Positions 22,501 through 36,815 of a stretch of 64,000 nt of DNA are shown here, piece by piece. Under the pieces are notes generated by a model that was not told the origin of the DNA, did no database searches, and was given only the letters and a program-made list of their open reading frames with translations. Position 1 is the first letter of the stretch; every line of letters begins with the position of its first letter. Location of the stretch: contig NW_022098067.1 in the NCBI RefSeq assembly GCF_002288925.2, positions 2,510,023-2,574,022 of the forward strand, in the 5' to 3' direction. The position numbers were made by a program, and so were the translations under genes. The DNA is from Delphinapterus leucas (Eukaryota; Chordata; Mammalia; Artiodactyla; Monodontidae).

Positions 22501-25500
22501 TAAAGTACACAGCAGTCTTTCTTGCACACTAGAGGAACTCAGTCCATTATCATCATTACTTTTTGTTAAATCTACCAGATCCAATATTCACACATAAAGA
22601 ACCCAGTTACATATTTTTTAGAAGTCATATGGACAGATGAAGTAGGAGAAAACAGAGAATCTTGGTTTTTAAGGCAAATACAATTTTGGAAGTGTAGTCT
22701 TATTGAATTAATGCTTACCCAGCTGCCAAGTGGAGGAAAGTGGTCATTTTAGGCTTATGGATGTCACTTTATGGATATCTTCACTATGAAAAGAAGAAGA
22801 ACATGCATTAGTGACTCAGCACTTAAACAGAAATGGAAAAGTTTGTTCAGCTGTGGGAAGATATATAAAATTTGTTTGGAGTCAAAACATTGTGTAACTG
22901 ATCTAGAAACTAATATATGGCAGTTATATATATACATTCATATTTTACACAAACTCCAGAATTTCTGAGGAAAAAAAGGAGTGTTTTGTTTTTATTTTTA
23001 CCATGGAGTATATGTCCTAGTACACTGGATTTTTTCCATTGAAATTTCCATACTTCAAGCCTCATCTGCCATGTTTGCATGCCCTTTCCTGGGTGAATGG
23101 ATCTTAAATTGCTAGTTTTTTGTGGGGTTCTATGGGATCAGAGAGGGGTGATAAGTAGCTTGAGATAGCAAAACAATAGAGCTAAGAAATAGAAACTTTG
23201 TGTCTTTTGATAAAATCTAGCTTCAGCCTGAAAAAAAAACCATTCTGTTTTCAATTGGAATTTTATATAATCTTGCAAGAAAAGGAGAATAATAGTGCTT
23301 ATACAGATGGCTAACTCAGCAGGTGAGAACTTGACCAATGCAAGGTCAAGACCTCATGCCTCGTATGGGCTCATTATTTTCATGTCCAGAGAGTATATAT
23401 TTAACCCAGGTTAGTATTTTCATAAATGCTTGCTCTGATTCACTCATAAGGGTGAATTTTGGAATTTCTAACTCCATAACTAAAAAGAGGATTTAAAGTA
23501 CTCCCATAAAATGCTGAATTGGTAGTTTCAACCTCAAGTTCAACCAACACTAATGGTATTATAAGCATTATTATCCCACTGATCTATTAATTTATGTTTA
23601 GGGTTGTTGATTTCCTTTTTACTGACAGGTCAATTCCTTCAACTCATTGAAACAATAGAAAATTCATAAGTCATGTAATCAATATGAGTTGATCTTTGGC
23701 TGTCCAGAATATGATCACTCTTCTCATATTTGACTTCTTCTTGCCCTCTGAGTATCAGTAGAGACAAAGCCTATTTTCTCTGAGAGAAGTATGATAGCTT
23801 CAGCCTCTCTTGCAGCTAGATTGACAGTATGTGACCTTGCTCCTTCAATCAGCTTGCACCACCTTGGACTTTGAATTGGGATTTAGTAAATTTAAGGTAG
23901 AGGCCAAGGAACATCAATTACAGCAATAGTAGCAACATTATCCAGGTTCCAGGGATAGAAGCAGCAACAGTGGAAGCAGCACAGTGTATACAGAGTATTG
24001 TGTTTGGTGCCAACAGTGGCAGGAGTACAAGCTGGTCTGTATGGTGTTCAACAGCTGCAGCAGCAGTAGAACTGTTATCACAGAGCTGATATTTGATGTG
24101 ACACTTAGACTGTTGCTAGCAACTACATAGTTTCCCCACTTCCTGGCCATTTTTCTGACCTGATTCTCTAGACTTCCTAATTTTTTGTGTATTACACGTT
24201 ATCCTCTTCACAAATATTCTGCTTAAATTACCCAGTTTGTTCTTCTGCATGAAACAAGGAATCTTAACTGGTATGGGGAGTGATCACTTAATTAATTAAG
24301 TGAGCAGTTAATTTTCTAGACAGGGCTGAAATGAAAAACTCAACTGGTATTTGGGGAAATAATTCTGTCTATGTTTAGCATGCAATGGAATAAACAAAAA
24401 TATTACTTGATATTCTGAATTCTGTTCATCTGAATATATGTTGGAATATCTTTCAAGTAAATCTGAACAATATTGACTATCTAAATTGAAAACTTGGTAG
24501 ACAAACCTACATGTAGGTGTCAGTAAAAACATTTGAGTTGCATGAGTATCAATGTGAAAAGATATAGAATATGATGTAGTCTTATCTAAGCAATTTTTTC
24601 TATAGGTTTTTGTCTTATGCTTGCATTTTTAAAAATATGTTGTGTATTTTTCCTATCATTTTACCCTAAGTAAATTTTAAAGGCATTCTAAGGAAGTATA
24701 AACACCTGTGAAGAAAATAGGTGAGCCTAAGAGGCAGGAAATAATCATACATTAGAAGAAAATTTAGAAGTAGTAAAGTGTGACTACACAAAAGACATAA
24801 CCATGACTATGTACGTATTCTCATCTATTGTGCATGTGAGTTGCTTCTCTCCATGAGAAAATAAATAATAATTATAAAATGTGGTTGGTGCTGGAAAATT
24901 TCAACATGTTATTTATATATGGTATAATAATTTTGAAAAAAATCAGAAAATTAACTTTTTTCAGTGCATTGTTAATCACAACCAGCATGTGGTACCACTA
25001 AGCACTATGTTGACACAGAAGAAAGTGTTGAATATATTGGAATATCTGAATAAGGTCACAATGGAGGAGTAAGATGATTTAGTGAAGGAGCTGAGAAACA
25101 GAGAATTCAAGACAGATCATGGAGCTTCTGCTGATAATCAGGAGTCTTCTGCTCTGAACTGCAAAATTATATTGTTGCTGACTTCAAACCTCTGGGGAAA
25201 TGACGACACAAAGCAAAAAATCATGACTTAATATGTAAGCCCAATTTTACTGAGTCAGGGAGGGATCTGCTGCTAAACTGTTATCAACACATAAGAAATT
25301 ACTACGGAGAAAGATATTCTACTTGATTCTCATTGCTGGCCTGAGAAAAAAAGGAAAGAGAACACATGGATACTATATGCCATATCTTTAAAAGTATCTT
25401 TACATTATGCATACTAGTTAATTGCTGTTGAAAGCAAGCTGGACCATGACATGAGCACTTCAAACATTTCACTTTCCAAAGAACAATTATAAATTTAGGT

Positions 25501-27650
25501 AACTGTATAATTGATCTCAAGCAGAGATAATGCAAACTGATGATCATTTTTAGGTTTTTTTTTTTTTTTTTATTCCAGCTATCCTAATTCTATAATTTCA
25601 GGTATCATAAGAGAATCCAATCACTTGGATTTGATCTTGAACACTCTTCAGGTTATTTCAAACTCTCCTTTACCAGCACACAAAGCTCCAGAAAGCAGCA
25701 GCATAAACTCTGCATTCATCACAAAGTTTAACAAGGTTATCAAAGATTATTCATTGGTACAATAATTGAAGCTGCCTGGAGCTTTTGTGATTATTTGCTT
25801 AGTTAACTGAAACTAGATCCAATGGCACATTGATGGATATTCAGATGACAGAACCATCTTCGTTTAAATTAAAGGGAGAAATCTACAGACTTGGACAATA
25901 GACAGGTGCAGCACAATTTTCATGAATTGAAGAAAAGTTTTAGGCACTACAGCCACTTCAGTAAGTAAAGAATCCCAAAGAGATGAAAAACAAAGTCCTT
26001 TGTTTTATTCCTTCTTTCATTTCCTTTCAGTTTCATTCCTCTTACTATTTTCTATAGGGCATATTTGTGGTGAGAATTCTGTAGTTACAAAATATCAAGG
26101 CATGTTGAAGTCAGAAGAAAAGGAGTAGTATGCATTTCTCCAGAGATATTGGTGCTCTGGCTGGATGCAGTAACTGATGAAATGTTGAGTTCCTCTTCTT
26201 TGGAGGAAGGTGAAAATACATTTTATTTTCACGAAGGATGGTGTAGTACATTAAGGTGGAGTTGTTTCATTCTGTTTTTGTTTTTGAAGTATAACTGCAT
26301 GAACTGGACAGCCAAAAGTAACAACCGCCTGTCAGAAAAATAGGCACACAGCAATGGGTATTTAGCATGTTCTCTATGACAAACATTCATTCCCCTTTTC
26401 ATGGATGGGCAATTCCTTAACTGGTGAGTATTAGTGGAAGCTGAAAATGCCAGATAGTTTTCTCAGGGCATGGGATGGAATATTGTTTCTGTCAATCCAA
26501 CTCACCAACTCTGGACTTGGAATTGAGAGGAAAGGACAAAGAAAGAACTCATTACGCCAGTGTACAGCATTAGTAGCAGGGGAAAACCCTCGAGGTCAAG
26601 AGGCAGCGAAGGACAGTGCCCAGTTTTCAGCATCAACAATGGAGGCACTGTATCCCAGGGTGCCTATTCTCTGTGGCAATTGCAACAGTTTTCTCACTGG
26701 ACTAGTGTTTCTGATTTTGACCATGTCCCTTGTTCCTCCTCAATTTTCCAGTCCCAGTTCTCTAGGCTTCCTGGAGTTTCAATGAGTTATGTAACACCCT
26801 TTGGATAAATTCATTTTTTTTCTGTTTAATTATGTCTATATCAATGTCAGTAGCAGCAACTAAGAACAATGACTGATTCTGCGTCCTGCAAAGTAGCCAG
26901 CAGACTATGAATAGACAGTAAATGTACACTGTCAGGAAATTATTTAAAATAGGAGCCTGATTTGTATTCACATGTTCTTTTCTTGAAGTTAACATTCTTT
27001 TCTCTGACCCAGAACCAAGAAAACAAGTCACTGTCCCACCAGGAATAAATGCCATACTTAGCTGACATTTTGAAGTAAGTTTAAATAAGGGAATATTTAT
27101 AGTTGAACCAACAAGGGATGATGAGAAGCTACAGACCAGCAATGGTGAAAAGCTCTCTCAAGGTAAGTAGAAAAACTATTACCAGAGTCATGTAAGAACT
27201 GGCACTAGGAATCTGATAGGAGCTATAGTTACAAAATGACAGAACCACATCCACAACCATTGAACCAAGGCAGATAGAGGGGAGGGGATCATGGAAGAAA
27301 TATTCTGACCTTAAAACCACAGGCATCCAACCAGTTGTTGGGTTGTCCCATGGCTAAACACTGAAGTCAAATGAAAGCTGGTGAGCAACAGAGTATACCT
27401 TGAATAATAATCAATTTACTTTTTGAAATGAATTATGAGAACTTTGCAATACACTCATTAAATTACCACATTTAAATTTTTCCCAAGAAACTACATACTA
27501 TTCAGAAAAATGTCTATATTATCCAGGGACAAGTTAATAAAAATAATTGTTTTTTTAAAGCAATTTTGAAGGATTTGGTATTATAACATATGATTTTTAT
27601 TTAAAATTACATTGTTTAGGAAAAGACAATTGCAGAATGATAACATGAGG
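22501..27650. other. Unique and unclassified old sequence
   Basis: No gene is recognised in this 5-kb stretch. A CAG/GCAGCA-rich stretch at about 23930-24080 and two blocks (about 23740-24270 and 26440-26830) share a similar arrangement of short motifs ('ctctaGAcTTCCT', 'ccagttctctaggcttcctgg') that may be relics of one old interspersed repeat. A T18-like run lies at about 25556-25572. Open frames up to 126 codons (26762-27142 minus, 26447-26785 plus) lack domains and overlap each other. Confidence 0.45.
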
Positions 27651-28171
27651 AGGATCACAAACCCACTCCTCAGCAAAAAACAGATTATAAAGTAAACAGC
27701 TATTTAAGATCTCTGGAATTTACTGTAATAGCATACAGAAAATTGATAAATATTTAATGAAGAAAATACATTAAATTTTGGTAAAAACCAGGATAAACTG
27801 AATTTGGGGAGGCATAACTCACTCTTGGCCCATCTGTAGCTCAGCATGTTGGAAGCCCCACTATAGGCAGAAAATAAGAGAGAAAAGAGAATGGGACTCC
27901 CTCTCCTCTCAGTTTCCAGTAAGGGACTATAGATTCTTCCTTCAAGAAGGTCAGAATCCCAGTATTTCTCATTCCTCTCAGCTTTGTATTGGAGAAGCTC
28001 TACTCTAAGCAAGAGCGACTGAGAGATCTGGGCATCTTTTTTTTTATCCAGCTATAAACTCATAAGGAAAAAGCTCTATGCCAGGTGCACAATCCAAGAA
28101 CACTGAGCCCTGATTACCTTCACCCTAGCTTGCTGAAATGGCAGAGGTTTTACACTGAGAAAGGCAATTCA
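27651..28171. other. Unclassified sequence left of L1 tail
   Basis: Not recognised. Together with 29263-29840 it may be one old element split by the L1 insertion between them, but I see no proof. Confidence 0.35.
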
Positions 28172-29262
28172 AGAAGACCCGATTGGGAGAAAATATTTGC
28201 AAATGAAGAAACTGACAAAGGATTAATCTCCAAAATTTACAAGAAGCACATGCAGCTCAATATCAAAAAAACAAAAAACCCAATCCAAAAATGGCCAGAA
28301 GGCCTAAATAAACATTTCTCCAAAGAAGATATACAGATTGCCAACAAACACATGAAAGAATGCTCAACATCATTAATCATTAGAGAAATGCAAATCAAAA
28401 CTACAATGAGATATCATCTCACACCGGTAAGGATGGCCATCATCAAAAAAATATACAAGCAATAAATGCTGGAGAGGGTGTGCAGAAAGGGAACCCACTT
28501 GCACTGTTGGTGGGAATGTAAATTGATACAACCACTATGGAGAACAATATGGAGATTCCTTAAAAAACTAAAAATAGAACTACCATACTACCCAGCAATC
28601 CCACTACTGGGCATATACCCTGAGAAAACCATAATTCAAAAAGAGTCATGTACCAAAATGTTCATTGCAGCTCTATTTACAATAGCCAGGATATGGAAGC
28701 AACCTAAGTGTCTATTAACAGATGAATGGATAAAGAAGATTTGACACATATATACAATGGAATATTACTCAGCCATAAAAAGAAATGAAACTGAGTTATT
28801 TGTAGTGAGGTGGATCGACCTAGAGTCTGTCATACAGAGTGAAGTAAGTCAGAAAGAGAAAAACAAATACCATATGCTAACACATATATATGGAATCAAA
28901 AAGAAAAAAAGGTCATGAAGAACATAGGGACAAGACAGGAATAAAGACACAGACCTACTAGAGAATGGACTTGTGGATATGGGGAGGGGGAAGGGTAAGC
29001 TGGGACAAAGTGAGAGAGTGGCATGGACATATATGCACTACCAAACGTAAAATAGCTAGTCGGAAGCAGCCACATAGCACAGGGAGATCAGCTTGGTGCT
29101 TTGTGACCACCTATGGGGTGGGATAGGAAGGGTGGGAGGGGGGCAGATGCAAGAGGGAAGAGATATGGGAACATATGTATTTGTATAACTGATTCACTTT
29201 GTTATAAAGCAGACACTAACACACAATTGTAAAGCAATTATACTCCAATAAAGATGTTAAAA
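28172..29262 (+). mobile_element. 5'-truncated L1, plus strand
   Basis: A 1.1-kb L1 tail covers the C-terminal part of ORF2 (open blocks 28172-28465 and 28466-28744 in different frames, with the Cys-rich 'LHCWWECK' motif) and the 3' UTR, which ends 'ataaagatgttaaaaaa'. A stop near 28742 and a frame break at 28465 make it inactive. It is relatively young compared with the neighbouring L1M. Confidence 0.88.
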
Positions 29263-29840
29263 AATCCTCAATAAATGTATGCTGACCACACATCCCCACC
29301 CCACCTCCAAAATAAAAGAAGACCACAACTACTGCTATTGCCTGATAGCTCACTCATAGAGCAGGGAGACAATCTAAGAGCAGAAGACAATATTCCCCCT
29401 TTCCAGGTTCAGAACATTAGTGCACTATTTAGGCCCAGCAGATATTCAAGCCTTAAGAATAACTAGCTCTACAAGGAGACTGACTTTATTTGGAACTGAG
29501 AATGAAGAATTTCAAGTCTAAGGGCACTTCTAGAAACAATGGACATTTTAGCAGTATACAATTAATACTATTAGCTCCATGAAAGCAACAAGATACACCA
29601 GCCAGAAGTTTAGCATACAAACTAGAGGTAGAGGCAGCTAAAAAGAGTCCTTCTGGAGTCAGAGCAAGCCTCAAACACTAAAGTCAAAAACCACCTAGAA
29701 AAGGAGCTCCAATTTAATTCTATGATCGTCTAACAATTTATGCACTGGAGCATCATTAATAACAAGACAAATCAGCTAGCAATTAGAGGAGGTGAACAGC
29801 TGGGTGCAATATCAATAAATGCAGATCTGTTAGTATTCCA
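29263..29840. other. Unclassified sequence
   Basis: No repeat or gene identified. A-rich, with no open frame above 65 codons. Confidence 0.4.
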
Positions 29841-32800
29841 TAAAAGTGAAAATGAAAAGACAGCAGAGGTAGCTATATATACATAAAATAAAGTAGACTT
29901 TAAGCCAAAAATGGTAATAAGAGACAAAGAAGTTCATTATATGATGACCCCCTTATAATGATAATGGGGTCAATTCATCAAGAAGATATAACACTCTTAA
30001 ATTGATATGCAACCAATATTGAAGCACATATTTATATTAAGAAAATACTAACATATCTGAAGGGCAAAATAGATAGCAATATAATGACAGTAGTGGACTT
30101 CAATGCCCTACTTTAAGTAATGACAGAAATCAACAAGAAAATATTTGTCTTGCACCATATTTTAGACCAAATATATCTAACAGACATGTACAGAACATTC
30201 CATCCAATGGCAGAAGAATAGGCATTTTTCTCAAGCTCACATGAACATTCCCCAGGACAGAGCATATGAGAGGTCACCAAAAATGTCTTTGCATTTAAGA
30301 AGATTAAAATCATACCAAGTATTTTTTTCCAAACACGATGGTAGGGACTAGAAATCAATAACAGGAGGAAAGGTAAATAATTCACAATTATGTGGAAATT
30401 AAACAACATATTCCTGAACAAACAATTTCAAAGAAGAAATCCAAAAGGAAAACAAAAAATATCTTGTAACAACTGACAATGGAAACACAATATCTCAAAA
30501 CCTCTGTGATCCTGCAAAAGCAGTTCTAAGAGAGAAGTTTATAGAAATAAATGCCTACATTAAGAAAAAAAGATATCAAATAAACAATCTAACTTTATAC
30601 CACAAGGAACTAGAAAAATATGAATAAACTAAGTCCAAGTAAACAGAAGAAAGGTAATGACAAAAATAAGAATGGAAATAAAAGAAATAGAGAATAGGAA
30701 AAGAAAATGAAAATATTAATAAAATGAAGAGACAATTTTTTGAAAATATAAACAAAATCAGCATAAGTTAAGTTAGACTAAGAAAAAAGAGAAGAGAAAT
30801 AAAATCAGAAGAGAAAGAGGAGACCTTACAACTGTAACTACAAAAATCAAAGGGATTATTATGAGACTACTATAAACAATTATACACCAACAAATTGGAT
30901 AACTTAAAAGAAATTGGTAAATTCCTAGGCATATACCATCTACCAAGGTTGAATCATGAAGAAATAGAAAATCTGAAAAGATCAATTATGAATAAAGATA
31001 TTGAGTCAGTAATCAAAACCCCCCAACACAGAAAAACCCAGGACTAGATGGTTCCATTGGTGAATTCTACTAACATTTAAAGAAGAGTTAACACCAATCC
31101 TAAATTTGTCCAAAAATTAAAGAGAAGGGAACACTCCCAAATCCATTTTATGAAGCCTGATGCCAAAGCCATATAAGGACACCACAAAAAAGTACACTAT
31201 TATTTCCTTTTGATAATAGAAATGCAAAAATTCTCAGCAAAATATTAACAAATTGAATTAGAAGCATATTAAAAGGATCATACCACACAGTCAGGTAGGA
31301 TTTACCCCTGGGATACAGAGATGTTTCAACATACACGTCAGCTAATGTTATGGACACATTTATAGAATGAAACAAAACCATAGGATCATCTGAGTAGATG
31401 CAGAATAAAAATTTTGACAAAATACAACATCAATTATAATAAAACCCCTCAGCAAACAGCATATTTAGTGGTGAAGGTTAAAAGATTTTCCTCTATGAAT
31501 AGGAAAAAGACAAGAGTACCCACTCTCACCACTCCTATTCAACATAATAGAGGAAGATCTAGCCAGAGGAATTAGGCTAGAAAAAATAAAAAAATAGAAG
31601 GAATCCAAATTAGAAAGGAAAAAGTAAAATTATCTTTGTTTGCAAATATAGGATCTCATATGTAGAAAACTGTAAGAACCATCAAAAACTCTTAGAACTA
31701 TAAATAACTTCATAAAGATGCAGGATACAAAATCAACATACAGAAATCAGTTACATTTTCATACAATAACAACAAACCACACACAAAATAAATGAAAACA
31801 CTCCCATTCACAACAATATCAAAAACAATAAAATCTTAGAAATGTAACCAAGAGAGTGAAATATCTGTACAATGAAAACTACATGACAGTGATGGATTGA
31901 AGAAGACATGAACAAATGAAAAGATATCTTATGTTCATGGATGGGAACAATTAATACTGCTTAAATGCCCATACTATCCAAAGTGATCTACAGATTCAAT
32001 GTAATTTCTATCAAAATTCCGGTGGCATTTTTCACAGAAAAAGAAAAAATAAACCTGACATTTGTATGGTATCACAAAAGACCCCAGGTAGTCAAAGCAA
32101 TACTGAGAAAGAAGAACAAAGCTGGAGGCATCACACATCCTGATTTCAAACAATACTACAAAGCTACAGTATTCAAAAGAGTACAGTACTGTCATAAAAA
32201 TAGAAACTTAGACAAATGGAACAAAAGAGAGAGTCCAGAAGTAGACCCTTGCATATGTAGTCAACTAATATTTGACAAGGAAGCCAAGAATACTCAAAGG
32301 AAAAAAGACAACCTCTTCTATAAATGGTCTTGGGAAAATTGAATAACCATGTGCAGAAGAAAGAAATTGGGCCCTTATATTACACTTCTCACAAAAATAA
32401 CTAGAAATGCATTAAATGCTTAAATATAAGAACTGAAAACATAAAACTACTGGAAAAAAACATAGGGAAACATTGGTCTTGGCAATGACTTTTTGGATAT
32501 GACACAAAAAGCACAAGCAGCAAAAGCAAAAATAGACAAGTGTGATTACATCAAACTAAAAAGTTTCTTCACAGTAAGAGAAATAATCAACAAATGAAAA
32601 AATAGCCTATGAAATGGGAGAAAATATTTGCAAATCTTGTATTTTATAAGGGTTAAATATCTAAACTATATTAAAAACTTTTTCAACTCAATAACAACAA
32701 AACAAAGTACAAGATTAAAAAATGGGAAGAGTAACTGCATAGGTGGTTTTTCAAAGAAGACATACAAGTGACCAACAGGTACATGAAAAGGTGGTCGACA

Positions 32801-33018
32801 TTACTAATCATCAGGGCAATGCAGATCAAAACCACAGTGAGATATCACCTTACACCCATTAGAGAATGTATCATCAAAAAGACAAGAAATAAAAAATGCT
32901 TGTAGGCATGTGGAGAAAAAAGAACCCATGTGCACAATTGGTGGGAATGTAAATTGCTGCAGTTACTGTGTCAAATAGTATGGTGTTTTCTCCAAAAATT
33001 AAAATTGAATTACCCATG
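29841..33018 (+). mobile_element. Old L1M, plus strand, first part
   Basis: The degraded ORF2 is in plus orientation. An endonuclease-like block is near 30080-30110, RT-like blocks near 31480-31650 and a C-terminal block at 31965-32342 (open 125 codons), then the 'CatgTGCACAATTGGTGGGAATG' region near 32925. Many stops. The element stops abruptly at 33018 where a younger L1 is inserted, and its sequence resumes at 35809 ('gaactaccatatgatacag'). Confidence 0.8.
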
Positions 33019-33076
33019 TTCCAGAAGAGGCTTTGATTGGGTGGAGGGAGAGGGGGGGCTAAAGTCCAGGAAAGCT
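33019..33076. other. G-rich filler at L1 5' junction
   Basis: About 58 bp of G-rich sequence ('ggagggagagggggggc') fits neither the host L1M nor the inserted L1 body. It may be filler added at the 5' end of the younger insertion. Confidence 0.4.
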
Positions 33077-35542
33077 AACACCCATCCTTCTCAAACTCTT
33101 CCAAAAATGCAGACAAAGGAACACTCCCAAGCTCATTCTATGAGGCTACCATCACCCTGATACCAAAATCAGACAATGATATAACAAAAAAAGAAAATTA
33201 CAGGCCAATATCACTGATGAACATAGACACAAAAATACTCAACAAAATACTAGCAAACGGAATCCAACAACACATTAAAAGTATCATAAACCGTGATCAA
33301 GTGGGATTTATCCCAGGGGTGAAAGGATTATTCACTATATGCAACTCAATCAATGCAGTACACCATATTAGCAATTAAAGAATAAAAGCCATATGATAAT
33401 CTCAATAGATGCAGAAAAAGCTTTTGACAAAATTCAATACCTAATTATGATTAAAAATAAGTAAATAAATACTCTCCCGGAAGTTGGCATAGAGGGAACC
33501 TAACTTAACAAAATAACAGCCATATATGACAAATCCATAGCAAACTTCATTCTTAATGATGAAAAACTGAAAGCATTTCCTCTAAGACCAGGAACAAGGC
33601 AAGGATATCCACACTTGCCACTATTATTCAACTTAGTTTTGGAAGTCCTAGTCACTGCAATCAGAGAAGAAAAAGAAATAAAAGGAATCCAAATTGAAAG
33701 AGAAGAAGTAAAACTGTCTCTGTTTGCAGATGACATGATACTATACATAGAAAATGCTAAAGATGCCATCAGAAAAATACTAGAGGTAATAAATGAATTT
33801 GGTAAAGTTGCAGGATACAAAATTAATGCACAGAACTCTCTTGCATTCCTATATACTAACAACAAAATATAGAAAGGGAAATTTAGGAAACAATCTCATT
33901 TACCATTGCAAAGAAAAGAATAAAATCCCTAAGTATAAACCTACATAAGGAGGTAAAAGACCTGTACTTAGAAAACTATGAGACAACTGATGAAAGAAAT
34001 CAAAGATGACAAAAACACATGAAGAGATATACTATGTTCTTGGATTGGAAGAATAAATATTATGAAAAAGACTATATTATCCAAAGCAATCTAAAGATTC
34101 AATGCAATCTCTATCAAATTACCAATTGTGTTCTTCACAGAATTAGAACAAAAATTTTTAGAATTTGTGTGGAAACACAAAAGACCCTGAATAGCCAAGG
34201 CAGTCTTGAGAAAGAAATACAGAACCAGAGGAATCATGCTTTCTGACTTCAGACAATATTACAAAGCTACAAGACAATATGGTACTGGTACAAAAGCAAA
34301 AATATAGATCAATGGAACAGGATCCAAAGCCCAGCCATAAACCCACAAATCTATGGTCACCTAACCTATGACAAAAGAGGCAAGAATATACAATGGAGCA
34401 GAGACAGTCTCTTTAGTAAGTGGTCATGCGAAAACTGGACAGCTATATGTAATTTAAAAAAATGAAATTAGAACACTCATTAACACCATGCACAAAAATA
34501 AACTCAAAATGGATTAAAGACCCAAATGTAAGACCAGACACTATAAACCTCTTAGAGGAAAACACAGGAAGAAAGCACTTTGACATAAATCTCAGCAAAA
34601 TCTTTTTTGACCCACCTCCTAGAGTAGTGAAAATAAAAACAAAAATAAAAAATTGGTACCTAATTAAACTTAACAGGTTTTGCACAGCAAAAAAACCATA
34701 CAATCCTCAGAATGGGAGAAAATATTTGCAAACAAAGAAACTGAAAAGGGATTCATCCTCAAAATATACAAACAGCTCATGTAGCTCAATATTAAAAAAA
34801 AAAAAACCAATAAAAAAATGGGTGGAAGTCCTAAATAGACATTTCTCCAAGAAGATATACAGATGGCTAAGGAGCACATGAAAAAATCCTCAATGTCACT
34901 AAATATTAGAGACATGAAAATCAAAACTACAATGCGTTATCTCCTCACACTGTTCAGAATGGCCATCATCAAGAAATCTACCAAAAATAAATGCTGGAGA
35001 GGGTGTGGAGAAAAGGGAACCCTCTTGCACTGTTGGTGGGAATGTAAACTGATACAGCCACTATGGAGAACAGTATGGAGGTTGCTTAGAAAGCTAAAAA
35101 TAGAACTACCATATAACCCAGCAATCCCACTACTGAGTATATACCCTGAGAAAACCATACTTCAAAACAACACATGCACCCTAATATTCATTGCAGCACT
35201 ATTTACAATAGCTAGGACATAGAAGCAAACTAAATGTCCATTGACAGATGAATGGATAAAGAAAATGTGATACATATATACAACAGAATATTACTCAACC
35301 ATTAAATGGAATGGAACTAGGTCATTTGTATAGACGTGGTTTGACCTAGAGTCTGTCATACAGAGTGAAGTAAGTCAGAAAGAGAAAAACAAATATTGTA
35401 CATTAACACATATATGTGGAATGTAGAAAAATGGTACATCTGAACCTATTTGCAGGGCAGGAATAGAGATGCAGACATAGAGAACATACATGTTGACATG
35501 GGGGGGTGAAGGCAGATGGAATGAACTGGGAGATTGTGACTG

Positions 35543-35588
<46 letters not shown>

Positions 35589-35808
35589 TACTGTGTGTAA
35601 AACAGATAGCTAGTGGGAACATGCAATGTAGTGCAGGAGGCTCAGCTCAGTACTCTGTGAGCACCTAGATGAGTGGGATAGGTGCGGGTGGAAGGGAGGT
35701 CCAAGTGGGAGGGGATATATTTATACATAAAGTTGGTTCTCTGCATTGTACAGCAGAAACTGACACAACATTGTAGAGCAACTATATCCCAATCAAAAAA
35801 AAAAAAAA
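33077..35808 (+). mobile_element. 5'-truncated L1 inserted in L1M
   Basis: A 2.7-kb younger L1 starts in the RT part of ORF2. The catalytic FADD motif is at about 33724-33735, inside an open frame of 85 codons (33615-33872). Further ORF2 pieces are at 34019-34246, 34462-34881 and 34863-35222, in changing frames. The 3' UTR follows and ends in a 15-A tail (about 35796-35810). The flanks 'gaattacccatg' (before 33019) and 'gaactaccatatg' (after the tail) look like a diverged target duplication within L1M. Confidence 0.87.
35546..35582. repeat. (TA)n microsatellite in L1 3' UTR
   Basis: TA-dominated run inside the younger L1's 3' UTR. Confidence 0.93.
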
Positions 35809-36003
35809 AGAACTACCATATGATACAGTAATCCCACTTTATAAATAAATAAATAAATATATACATATATATATACCCAAAGGAAATGAAAGCAGGATCT
35901 TGAAGAGATATCTGCAATCTCATATCTGTTGCAGCATTATTCACAGTAGCTATGGTCTGGAAATGACCTAAATGTCTGTCAATAGATAAATGGATGACAT
36001 ATA

Positions 36004-36056
<53 letters not shown>

Positions 36057-36165
36057 TATATATACATATATATATAATATACATATATTCATATATGTAA
36101 TAGAACATTATTCAGCCCTGAGGAAGAGGGTAATACTGTCATTTGGCAAAACATTGATGAATCTT
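35809..36165 (+). mobile_element. Old L1M, second part
   Basis: Resumes the L1M interrupted at 33018. It contains a (TA)n expansion at about 36010-36075. The segment 35909-36165 is repeated at 36816-37025 on the other side of an antisense L1 tail. Confidence 0.72.
36009..36078. repeat. (TA)n microsatellite in L1M
   Basis: Long TA run with GTGTGT start; the matching position in the right-hand copy (36904-36955) is shorter. Confidence 0.94.
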
Positions 36166-36815
36166 TTCCTTTAATTGGGGTATAGTCTTTTTACAATGTT
36201 GCGTTAGTGTCTACTGTACAGTGAAGTGGAGTTCCCTGCACTATACAGCAAGTTCTCATTAGTTATCTATTTATACATATTAATGTATATATGTCAATCC
36301 CAATCTCCCAATTCATCCCACCCTCCCCCCCTCCTTGGTGTCCATATGTTTTTTCTCTACATCTGAGTCTCTATTTCTGCCTTGCAAAATGGTTCATCTG
36401 TTCCATTTTTCTAGATTCCACATATAAATGTTAATATATGATATTTGTTTTTCTTTCTGACTCACTTCACTCTGTATGACAGTCTCTAAGTCCACCGATA
36501 TCTCTACAAATGACCCTGTTTCATTCCTTTTTATGGTTGAGTGATATTCCATTGTATATATGTACCACAACTTCTTTATCCATTCATTGGTCGATGGGCA
36601 TTTAGGTTGCTTCCATGACCTGACTATTGTAAATAGTGCTGCAATGAACATTGGGGTGCATGTGTCTTTTTGAAGTATGGCTTTCTCTGGGTATATGTCC
36701 AGTAGTGGGATTGCTGTGTCATATGGTAATTCTATTTTTAGTGTTTAAGGAGCCTCCCTACTCTTCTCCATAGTGACTCTATCAATTTACATTCCCACCA
36801 ACAGTATAAGAGGGT
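36166..36815 (-). mobile_element. L1 3' end, antisense, inserted in L1M
   Basis: The plus strand starts 'ttcctttaattggggtatag' (complement of an L1 3' end), passes through the 3' UTR and the end of ORF2 (open minus frame 36394-36651) and is truncated at 'agtataagagggtt'. L1M resumes right after it, with a duplication of 35909-36165. Confidence 0.88.
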
